In this document: piece after piece, positions 24,097 through 31,017 of the stretch
How positions within the stretch are numbered: position 1 is the stretch's first letter
Layout: each line of letters opens with the position of its first letter
Assembly (NCBI GenBank): GCA_002490425.1
Contig: DKTZ01000027.1
Span: forward strand, 1 to 31,017
DNA: 31,017 nt
Reading direction: 5' to 3'
DNA from: Ruminococcaceae bacterium UBA7217
GTDB taxonomy: Bacteria > Bacillota > Clostridia > Oscillospirales > Acutalibacteraceae
The notes under the pieces: generated by a model
Told to the model about the DNA's origin: nothing
Database searches by the model: none
What the model saw: only the letters and a program-made list of their open reading frames with translations
Made by a program: the position numbers and the translations under genes

Positions 24097-24936
24097 ATGT
24101 ACCTTAGTGACTCATTTTATTTAAGCTGGCAAAAGCAGGAGCGCATATTTTCCTCCAACGTTATTACAGCATTCAATATTTTTGCCGATGAGAACTATTA
24201 CCATTATATTGAAGATGAAGAGCACGGATATTACCCCGAAGACACGTTTTCTTTCATAAGGTGCTTTTCGGGTGAGGGCGAAATAAGCCTTCATAACCAA
24301 AGCTTCATCCTTCGTGAAAACGAATGTCTTTTCCTTCGGTTTCATACCATAAAAAAATACACCAGCCTTTCAAAAACATGGGGGTATAAATGGGTAAACT
24401 TTACCGCGAAAAACAGCTCCCTGCTTTTTGAAACCGACACCGTCTATTCAAAGCCAGTGTTTGACGGTGAGGAGCAACTGTTTTCAAAGCTTTTACAGGC
24501 GGGACAGAGTGAAAATGTCGATGTTGGCTATGTGAATACTATTTTAAACCATTATTTATATTCCGTTATGCTTCAAGACGGTTTTTCCCGAAACGAAGAT
24601 AAAAAATCGGTTAACACTGTTGACGAAATATGCGGTTACATAAGACAAAAGATTTATTCAAAAATTTCCATAGGTGAAATTGCGTCCTTCTTTCAAATAT
24701 CCCCTCGGCGTATGCACCAGATTTTTACGGAAAAGCTTAATATTTCCCCCAAAAGATATATTCTTAACAAAAAGCTTGAAGAAGGATACAAGCTTTTAGT
24801 GCAAACATCAATTCCGATAAATGAAATTTCGGCAATGCTGTGTTTCAGCTCGCCATACCATTTTTCAACGGAATTTAAAAGCACCTTCGGTCAAACACCC
24901 ACGTTTTCTCATTTGACATACAAGAGCTTGACTTGA
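24097..24936 (+). CDS. AraC-family transcriptional regulator
   Basis: 279 aa. The N-terminal cupin-like sensing domain (about 1-165) contains SFIRCFSGEGEISLHNQSFI and LRENECLFLRF, the usual AraC_binding pattern. The C-terminal two-HTH domain (about 180-275) reads ISIGEIASFFQISPRRMHQI, then INEISAMLCFSSPYHFSTEF and FGQTPT. Family members normally continue past FGQTP with a YR-type ending; here the last ten residues instead read through into the start of a truncated phosphoesterase gene in another frame and stop by chance. The HTH is complete, so the regulator may still work. It lies divergent to the glycosidase operon and ahead of the propeller/GH18 genes, and probably activates both when its glycan is present. 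Confidence 0.88.
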   Translation: MYLSDSFYLSWQKQERIFSSNVITAFNIFADENYYHYIEDEEHGYYPEDTFSFIRCFSGEGEISLHNQSFILRENECLFLRFHTIKKYTSLSKTWGYKWVNFTAKNSSLLFETDTVYSKPVFDGEEQLFSKLLQAGQSENVDVGYVNTILNHYLYSVMLQDGFSRNEDKKSVNTVDEICGYIRQKIYSKISIGEIASFFQISPRRMHQIFTEKLNISPKRYILNKKLEEGYKLLVQTSIPINEISAMLCFSSPYHFSTEFKSTFGQTPTFSHLTYKSLT

Positions 24937-26207
24937 AAAAGCACAACCTTGTGGCTTGGGTTTTCGGACATTACCATTACAATTACACTTATGAAACAGA
25001 CGGAGTGCTTAATATCTCTGCACCCAGACCCGACTGCGGAGGAATCGACTCCTCCCCTGCCGGTACAAGAATTATAACTATGAGCGCAGACGGCGTTGTT
25101 GCCGCTGACACGGTATATTATGACTTAAATGCCTCGGCTGAGCCAAAAGATGCACTGTGGAGTACAAAGCTTCAGGGCAATGTTCTTTTCTGCGATACAG
25201 CTTGCGACAGCACATATATTTACACTGCGACATCTGACGACGATTATCCGAGGGAATGCGGCGTTTACTGTCTTGACAGGGAAAACGGCAATGTTATTTG
25301 GTTCTTCAAAACTAAAAATTCCGTTAAAAACAATATAAAAATTCAGGACGACAAGCTTGTTGCGGTTGACGCTGAGGGAAATGTTTACTGCCTTGACAAA
25401 ACGAGCGGTAAGCTTTTATGGGAAAAGAAGTTGAATTTGGGCAAGTCGCTTGGAACAAGCAGCGGCTTGTTCATTGAAAACGACACTGTTTTTGCAGGTA
25501 CATCAAGAGTTATTACTGCATTAAATCTTCAAAACGGCGAGCAGAAATGGGTAAATGAGAGAGATATGGGTGAAAATTCACCTGCTGAATTTTCCGTTAT
25601 CAACGGCAAGCTCATTGTAAATTCACACTGGGACGCACTGGTGGCATTAAACCCCGAAAACGGCAAAGAGCTTTGGAGCAACGATGACGGCGACATCCGT
25701 TTCAGAAGCTCAACGCCCGTCCGAATTGACGATTCCCGTTTGCTTGTTGCAGATTCAAGTGCAATTATGATTGTTGACACAAATGACGGCAAAATTCTAA
25801 ATAAAAAGACAATAGAAGAATATAATTTCTCTTCAAGCGGACACCCTGCCGTTCGTGACGGAATCGCCTACATTCCCACTGCCAATAACGGCATTGCGGC
25901 ATTTAACATTGACAGTCAGGAAATTGTTTGGAGCTTTGAAACCGGTGAAAGTATTCTTTTTACTGCGCCCTATGTGGGCAAAGGCTCAAAAACGGTTGAA
26001 TCGTCAATTGAAATTTACGGTGACAGTTTGATTTTCGGTGCAAACGACGGTAATATTTATGTTGTTGGCATTAAAAACGGAACTGCAGAGAGCAAATATT
26101 TTGCAGGCTCTGCCGTGCTCGGCGCACCGTCAGTTTCCGACGGAAAGATATATGCCGGCACATTTAACGGATACGCTGTTTGCTATTCCGTCTCAGGAGA
26201 AAAATGA
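24933..26207 (+). pseudogene. PQQ-type beta-propeller protein, truncated metallophosphoesterase fusion
   Basis: 424 aa from a TTG at 24933 without a good ribosome site. The first part reads VAWVFGHYHYNY and GVLNISAPRPDCGGIDSSP: this is the last block (GHxH, H13 and H15) and end of a calcineurin-like phosphoesterase domain. The same frame is open backward to about 24891, ending against the araC 3' end; all earlier phosphoesterase blocks are missing. From about residue 70 on, at least six PQQ/WD-like blades follow, each with a core such as VYCLDKTSGKLLWEKK, ALNLQNGEQKWVNE, ALNPENGKELWSND and AFNIDSQEIVWSFE. The intact protein would be an exported phosphoesterase-propeller fusion; this copy lacks a signal peptide and most catalytic residues. 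The propeller frame itself is undamaged. Confidence 0.78.
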
Positions 26208-27628
26208 TGAGAAGAATATTCAGCAATTTTGTACCGACAGTTTTAAACGCTGTTCCCGTCGGTGCGGACTATATTGCATTTCACGATTTTCATAAAATGC
26301 TCAAAAACTGCAAAAACCGTTTTTCATATAAGGCGAACAATGAGAATTTTACCAAGAAACTTAATAACAGCAGTTTTTCCGACTGTGTAAGTCTTTCAAA
26401 AGGTCAAACACTTGATTTGGATTTTGGCAAAGAAATCTGCTTTGACACTGTTTCACTTTGGGAAAAGGGCGACAACTGCCTTTTGTTTGAAATTTCGGCC
26501 CTGAAAAACGGTGAATGGCAAACCGTTTACCGTCAGGACAGAATTTTATGCTGTCATACCTGTTTTCTCGGCAAAATTACATCTCAAAAGCTGAAAATAG
26601 AAATACTTGACTGTAAAAATGATGTAACTCTTCGTGGGTTATATGTTTACAAAAGTGAATATCGAAAAGAAAGCTTTAAGGTTTCGCAGTATTTAAGACT
26701 TGATCAGCAAAATTTCAGCGAGCTTATAAATAACGAAGGATTTTCGGGATATTACGACACGGTTACCGATGTTATTCTGTTTGAAGAAGCGTTTATAAAC
26801 GAAAATGCGGACATAGCATTTCATCATTCCGAAGAATTTTTCGCCCGTCAGCTTGAAACCTTACGCAAAATAATAGACGAAAGAGAAGTAAAAATATGGT
26901 GCTGTCTTTTCTTTGACCGAAAATCTAAAAACGGTCATCGTAACCTCAATATGACAAAAGATTTTATCAATAAAAACATCGTTAAAATCTCACACAGCAT
27001 AAAAAGATTTACCGAAAAATACGGCTTATACGGCATAGATTACGATTGGGAATTTCCGAAAACGCTCTCTCAATGGAAAGCATATTCACTGATTGTTGAA
27101 CGGACGGCAAAATTCACCAAAGTATCTGTTGCTCTTCCGCCGTGGGGCATAATGTTCGGGAGTCACACGGTTAAGTCAATTGAGCACGTGAATTTAATGG
27201 CTTACGATTTGTTTGACAATATCGGCAACCATTCAAACAGCTATCTCGGCGGGTATAACGCTGTTCGCAAGGTTATGAACACAGGCTTTGAAAAAAGTCA
27301 GATACTGCTTGGAATTCCCACCTACGGGCGCACTGTTGACCGCTCGGAATACGCTTGGCCCACCGTCAGAGATGACTGTAGAGAAAACGGAATGTGGAAT
27401 AACGCAATACAGTTTGAATATAAAGATTTAAAAACCGGCAAAACAAAAACGTCAAAGGCTTACCTTAACAGCTACGCCGAGGTAAGAGATAAAACTGCAC
27501 TTTCCCTTGATTTCGGCATCGGCGGAGTTATGGTTTTCAGAGCCTTTTGCGACGCTCCGTACACGTCTCCGTACTGCCTGCACAAAGCGGTAAACGAGGT
27601 TGTTATAAATAATCAGTCAAAGATGTAA
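26207..27628 (+). CDS. GH18-like hydrolase with N-terminal F5/8C-like region
   Basis: 473 aa from the ATG at 26207 (AGGAGA 7 bases upstream); an ATG at 26204 overlaps the propeller stop and is the alternative. Residues about 60-150 look like an F5/8-type-C/CBM32-like sandwich (FDTVSLWEKGDNCLLFEISA), here fused ahead of the barrel. The GH18 barrel begins near 160 and carries the DxDxE catalytic signature YGIDYDWEFP (D278, D280, E282) and the MAYD block (331-334), then LLGIPTYGRT. The fold is that of chitinases and endo-beta-N-acetylglucosaminidases, acting on GlcNAc-containing glycans by substrate assistance. No signal peptide is evident. Stop-start overlap with the propeller gene indicates one operon and coupled translation. 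Substrate not readable; the cluster suggests a host or bacterial amino-sugar glycan. Confidence 0.85.
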   Translation: MRRIFSNFVPTVLNAVPVGADYIAFHDFHKMLKNCKNRFSYKANNENFTKKLNNSSFSDCVSLSKGQTLDLDFGKEICFDTVSLWEKGDNCLLFEISALKNGEWQTVYRQDRILCCHTCFLGKITSQKLKIEILDCKNDVTLRGLYVYKSEYRKESFKVSQYLRLDQQNFSELINNEGFSGYYDTVTDVILFEEAFINENADIAFHHSEEFFARQLETLRKIIDEREVKIWCCLFFDRKSKNGHRNLNMTKDFINKNIVKISHSIKRFTEKYGLYGIDYDWEFPKTLSQWKAYSLIVERTAKFTKVSVALPPWGIMFGSHTVKSIEHVNLMAYDLFDNIGNHSNSYLGGYNAVRKVMNTGFEKSQILLGIPTYGRTVDRSEYAWPTVRDDCRENGMWNNAIQFEYKDLKTGKTKTSKAYLNSYAEVRDKTALSLDFGIGGVMVFRAFCDAPYTSPYCLHKAVNEVVINNQSKM

Positions 27629-27643
27629 CAAATTTCATAACAA

Positions 27644-27683
27644 AAGAAAGAGAGTGAACTCAAACCGATTCACTCTCTTTCTT
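27644..27683. terminator. Bidirectional intrinsic terminator
   Basis: A perfect 15-bp stem (27644-27658 with 27669-27683) with a 10-base loop, T-rich after it on the plus strand and A-rich before it. It separates the convergent GH18 and histidine kinase genes. Confidence 0.88.
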
Positions 27684-27704
27684 TTATTTGTATTTATAAT
27701 TCCG

Positions 27705-30254
27705 TCAGCAATATTTTGAAAGCAATGAAAGCAGCATTTCAATGTCAATGGGTTTAGCGATATGTGCATTCATACCGCATTTTCTTGCTTTTGCAACATC
27801 ATCGGCAAAGGCGTCTGCCGTTGCGGCAATTATCGGAATATTTGCATCGGGTCTTTGAAGCGCTCTGATTGCTGTTGCCGCCTCGTAACCGTTCATTATG
27901 GGCATACGGATATCCATTACAATCGCTTTGTACTCGCCCGTTTCGGAGCTTAGAAATTTTTCCACACATTCCTGACCGTTCTTTACCCAGGTCACGGTAA
28001 GCCCTGCCTCTGTCAGCATTTCAACGGCGATTTCACCGTTCAAGTCATTGTCCTCTGCCAAGAGAATCTTATGATTTAATTGATAAGTTTTTTTATGTTC
28101 AACAGATGCCTTTTCTTCTATCCGGTGTATATGTGACTGTATTCCGTAATAAAGCGTGGATTTAAACAACGGCTTTGACAAAAATCCGTTAATTCCCGCC
28201 TCTCTCATCCCGGATTGGACATCAGTACAGTCATAAGCCGAAACTAAAATAATCGGCGTGTCATGCCCCGTAATTTCTCTGATACGCTTTGAGGTTTCAA
28301 TTCCGTCAAGCTGCGGCATCTGCCAGTCAATCAAAATTATGTCGTATGCCGTGGGAGCCTTTTCGATTTTTTTAATTGCACTTTCGCCGTCAATAAAATA
28401 TTCAGCCGCAGCGCCAAGTTCAGCAAGCATATTAACTGCCGCAGTACACTGATCCTCATTATCGTCTATCATCAAAATCTTTAGACCGTCAAGGTGCATA
28501 TTGCTGTCGGCAGGAGAGCACTTCTCAAAATCAATCGTTACATGGAACACGCTTCCCTCATTGGTTTTGCTTTGAACTTCAATCGTTCCGCCCATAGCAT
28601 CAACTAAGTATTTTGTAATTGCAAGACCGAGGCCTGTGCCCTCTTCTTTCGTTGTGCGCTTTCTGTCCTCTCGCTCAAAGCTTGTAAATATGTTCTTTAA
28701 AAATTCATCGCTCATTCCGATGCCGTTGTCTTTAACAATAAAGTGAGTACGGACAAAATTTTCACCCTTAGGTGAATTCTCCTGATTTACGGTAAGCGAT
28801 ACTTCACCGTTGTCAGGCGTATATTTAACAGCGTTGGATACAAGATTTATAAGTATTTGGTTTAAACGGAGATTATCGCAGTTAATATCCTCAGATATAA
28901 TATCTTTAAGGTAAATATCAAATTTGTGCTGTTTGTTTTTTATCTGCGGTTTCATAATCATTACAATATTTTCAAGGCTTTCCCTCAGTGTTGTGGGCGA
29001 GGGCGAAAGCTTCATTTTACCGCTTTCGATTTTGGACATATCAAGAACATCGTTAATAAGCAAAATCAGATGCTGACTTGACAGAGAGATTTTATTCAAA
29101 CAGTCCTCAACACGTCTTTGTTCGTCAATGTGCGACTTGGCAAGTGCTGTCATCCCCACAATTGCGTTCATCGGCGTTCTTATGTCGTGGCTCATATTGG
29201 CTAAGAAATCAGATTTCGCCTTACTTGCCGAAATTGCCTTTTGCTCGCTCTTTTTCATCTTTTGAATTTGCTTATAAGTCAAAATAATATAGCAAACCAA
29301 AAGTGCAAGAATTACAGCAACAAGAATACTTGTATTATTTATGAAAATTTCATCGCTCTTCTCTTTTCTTTCCATAAGAAGATTGTTTATTTCATCATAG
29401 CGAATAAATGTAATAAGATACCAATCCGAATAATACATCGGAACGGCATAAAACATTCTTATACCGTCCTCCATCATAAAGCTGTCGGAATATATTTCGT
29501 CATTATCCATTGCATTTCGGAAGTTCTCAATGTAATTCTCCGCCGTTTTTCCGTCATAATCCTGATACATCGCATTGACTCTGTCAAAATACGTATTACG
29601 GAATGAGCCTTCGTTACGGACAACGAAAGCTGTATCTTTTTTACGGATAATAAATGAATATGTTAAGTTACCCTGACCGTAAGCTAAATTGAAAACAGTA
29701 TTTAAGGTGTCAGTTGGAAAACCGCATATTATACCCTTGTAATTCTCATTGCCTAAAGTATAATCACTGCCATGTACCATACCTATTTCTTTATTATTTT
29801 TGCCGTTTATAATAAGCATTACTTTATTGTTATTGTCGCCGTGATTAAGCGTTTCGGTAAAGCTGTCATTGTCATAAATTCGGTATGTGCTGTCACCGCG
29901 AATTGCTTCTAATTCTCCGCTGCTCTTTATCAGCGCAATATAATCTATTCCCGAAGACATTTCACTGTTGATATATTCTACCGCCGATTCTTTATCCTTA
30001 CGATTTATTGCAGTGCCTATAACCTGATCGATAAGTGCGAAACGGTTTTCAAAATAGGTTTTCTCGTGTCCAATCGTCTGCTGAGCACTGCTTGATAAAT
30101 ACATACTGCTGACATCATGCAAAATCTGCTCATTTTCTTTTGCAACCTGCCTGTCTATTTTTACAAATATAAAAATAGTAAGAGAAATTATCAACGAAAA
30201 TCCCAGCACAACGCTGATTAAAGTTAAATGCTCTTTCAGCCATTTTTTGGTCAT
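27705..30254 (-). CDS. Hybrid sensor histidine kinase with two receiver domains
   Basis: 849 aa. TM1 at about 11-32, an extracellular sensor of about 270 residues (Cache-like, FALIDQVIGTAINRKD to YSDWYLITFIRYDEIN), TM2 at about 308-327. HisKA carries SHDIRTPMN with the phosphorylated H356; HATPase blocks are LVSNAVKYTP (N474), DNGIGMSDEF and EEGTGLGLAITKYL. REC1: D597-D598, phosphoacceptor D643, K694. REC2: E734-D735, phosphoacceptor D781, K834. Both receivers keep their key residues. No HPt domain or DNA-binding output is present, so the output partner must be elsewhere. GGGGAA before the ATG supports the start. It stands alone between two terminators. The sensor ligand is unknown; Cache sensors often bind small organic molecules. 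Confidence 0.93.
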   Translation of the reverse strand: MTKKWLKEHLTLISVVLGFSLIISLTIFIFVKIDRQVAKENEQILHDVSSMYLSSSAQQTIGHEKTYFENRFALIDQVIGTAINRKDKESAVEYINSEMSSGIDYIALIKSSGELEAIRGDSTYRIYDNDSFTETLNHGDNNNKVMLIINGKNNKEIGMVHGSDYTLGNENYKGIICGFPTDTLNTVFNLAYGQGNLTYSFIIRKKDTAFVVRNEGSFRNTYFDRVNAMYQDYDGKTAENYIENFRNAMDNDEIYSDSFMMEDGIRMFYAVPMYYSDWYLITFIRYDEINNLLMERKEKSDEIFINNTSILVAVILALLVCYIILTYKQIQKMKKSEQKAISASKAKSDFLANMSHDIRTPMNAIVGMTALAKSHIDEQRRVEDCLNKISLSSQHLILLINDVLDMSKIESGKMKLSPSPTTLRESLENIVMIMKPQIKNKQHKFDIYLKDIISEDINCDNLRLNQILINLVSNAVKYTPDNGEVSLTVNQENSPKGENFVRTHFIVKDNGIGMSDEFLKNIFTSFEREDRKRTTKEEGTGLGLAITKYLVDAMGGTIEVQSKTNEGSVFHVTIDFEKCSPADSNMHLDGLKILMIDDNEDQCTAAVNMLAELGAAAEYFIDGESAIKKIEKAPTAYDIILIDWQMPQLDGIETSKRIREITGHDTPIILVSAYDCTDVQSGMREAGINGFLSKPLFKSTLYYGIQSHIHRIEEKASVEHKKTYQLNHKILLAEDNDLNGEIAVEMLTEAGLTVTWVKNGQECVEKFLSSETGEYKAIVMDIRMPIMNGYEAATAIRALQRPDANIPIIAATADAFADDVAKARKCGMNAHIAKPIDIEMLLSLLSKYC

Positions 30255-30373
30255 AAAACATTCCCCTGTTTGGAAAATTTTCTTAAATATGCAAGATTAG
30301 TAAAAATAACCGCATAATCATCTATTATGAATATCATAGCATATCTTTCTTTTCTTTTCAATAATTTGCAAAT

Positions 30374-30406
30374 AAAAAGACCTTACAGATTTTACTCTGC
30401 AAGGCC
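30374..30406 (-). terminator. Intrinsic terminator of the recombinase gene
   Basis: A 10-bp stem with two G-T pairs (30397-30406 with 30379-30388), 8-base loop, then TTTTT on the minus strand (30378-30374). It lies just past the recombinase stop codon. Confidence 0.75.
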
Positions 30407-30416
30407 TATTTTTAAA

Positions 30417-31016
30417 TTAAGCTATATTTTGCTCAAAATCACAGAAAGTGTGACTATTACATTTCAGCGATTGCTGCCTGTGCAGAAAGGCAAAAACAAG
30501 GGGGTTTTTGAGGAACATTCCGTTGTCCTCATTCTCTTTCCTATGTAACGAGGAAATCTGTTCGATTTCCTCTAATTTAACTACGGCTCTGTTCTTCCGT
30601 CCCTCTGCCGTAAAGGTTGCCCTAACATCAGCCGTCCCGTTCAGATTAACATACCAATCAAAAGTAGTATCTGAGGTAGGCGTTACTCTGTAAACAAACT
30701 GATTGATAATATCCTTACTAACCTTTGTGCCACTAAAATCTATCAGCGTATTCAGCATACTGACAATTCCGTCTAATTGAAGTCCGCTTTTCGGTTGTTC
30801 GTCCGTTGGTGCTTGATTTATCTTTTCCTGCAACTGCTGAATTTCGGCATCTATGGGCATTCGCATTGTCTGGTATTCTTCCTTTGACAGCTCGCCATCT
30901 GCCCTCATAGCAATAAGGTTAGTCAAACGGGTTTGAGCCTTGTCAATTTTCGCTTTGATGGATACTGCGTCATGCTGATTTTCATTAAGCCTATCATCTT
31001 TATAATAACGCCTAAT
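30417..31016 (-). CDS. C-terminal part of a large serine recombinase (partial)
   Basis: The frame is open to the right edge, so the start lies outside; about 199 residues are seen, beginning IRRYYKDDRLNENQHDAV. A charged helical stretch (IDKAQTRLTNLIAMRADGEL, SKEEYQTMRMPIDAEIQQLQ) is the coiled-coil region typical of large serine recombinases of clostridial mobile elements. Then follow FVYRVTPTSDTTFDWYVNLN and a C-terminal tail. The catalytic resolvase domain and zinc ribbon are beyond the window. A TTG at 30926 is not a real start. Large serine recombinases usually sit at one end of the element they move, so an integrative element may lie to the right with its attachment site close to 30255-30416. 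The two strands of that gap show no repeat that I can link to an att site. Confidence 0.75.
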   Translation of the reverse strand: MRRYYKDDRLNENQHDAVSIKAKIDKAQTRLTNLIAMRADGELSKEEYQTMRMPIDAEIQQLQEKINQAPTDEQPKSGLQLDGIVSMLNTLIDFSGTKVSKDIINQFVYRVTPTSDTTFDWYVNLNGTADVRATFTAEGRKNRAVVKLEEIEQISSLHRKENEDNGMFLKNPLVFAFLHRQQSLKCNSHTFCDFEQNIA

Positions 31017-31017
31017 G

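Noticed and set aside
29241..29606. 121-aa frame antisense to the histidine kinase gene
   Set aside because: It mirrors the membrane and sensor region of the kinase; its hydrophobicity follows from that and no start signal is seen.
1..31017. tRNA, rRNA or known riboswitch genes
   Set aside because: Intergenic regions were read on both strands; no cloverleaf with GTTCGAATC-type arm, no rRNA stretch and no known riboswitch consensus was recognised. A covariance search was not possible.

Overview
The window looks like chromosomal DNA of a gut Firmicute, most likely a clostridial Ruminococcaceae/Oscillospiraceae-type anaerobe. This is inferred from moderately low GC, strong AGGAGG-type ribosome sites, TTGACA/TATAAT promoters, a type III pantothenate kinase beside an ECF S-component, GH36/GPH sugar utilisation and a clostridial-style hybrid histidine kinase. 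No rRNA, tRNA or CRISPR array was seen.

Left part (1-8.7 kb). A hairpin repeat lies at the edge, followed by a membrane-tethered XRE regulator and a divergent sugar O-acetyltransferase. Next comes an alpha-galactoside locus on the minus strand: GPH-type symporter, calcineurin-like phosphoesterase and GH36 alpha-galactosidase, ending in a strong bidirectional terminator. A divergently transcribed GntR/LacI-type regulator faces it across an intergenic region with TGATATATCA operators, one of them a perfect 24-bp palindrome. The regulator is split by a one-base shift in a run of nine A.

Middle (7.9-19.5 kb). An L-fucose catabolic operon (aldolase, mutarotase, RhaB-like kinase, isomerase) runs on the minus strand, followed by a membrane protein of unknown function. 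Then come an unknown one-TM protein, a hairpin-rich repeat element flanked by GTAGGG/CCCTAC, an M3 oligoendopeptidase, an MscL channel with a C-terminal zinc-ribbon tail, a PflX-like radical SAM protein, coaX and an ECF S-component (probably for pantothenate).

Right part (19.5-27.6 kb). This is the most unusual section. A minus-strand set contains a DUF4091/GH123-like protein, a DUF4874/DUF4832 protein and a membrane-anchored GH16 enzyme. A plus-strand set contains an AraC regulator, a PQQ-type beta-propeller protein and a GH18-like hydrolase with an N-terminal F5/8C-like region. Both sets carry deletion scars where they meet. One is a C-terminal remnant of an alkaline-phosphatase-superfamily phosphodiesterase joined to an unrelated leader peptide. 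The other is a metallophosphoesterase that has lost nearly all its catalytic domain and is joined to the araC 3' end. The ancestral locus probably encoded an AraC-controlled system combining two phosphoesterases with three or four glycosidases, which suggests a phosphorylated or amino-sugar-containing glycan as target. This is the best candidate here for an undescribed system, although this copy is eroded.

Right end. A hybrid histidine kinase with two receiver domains is followed by the C-terminal part of a serine recombinase that runs off the window, suggesting that a mobile element lies beyond.
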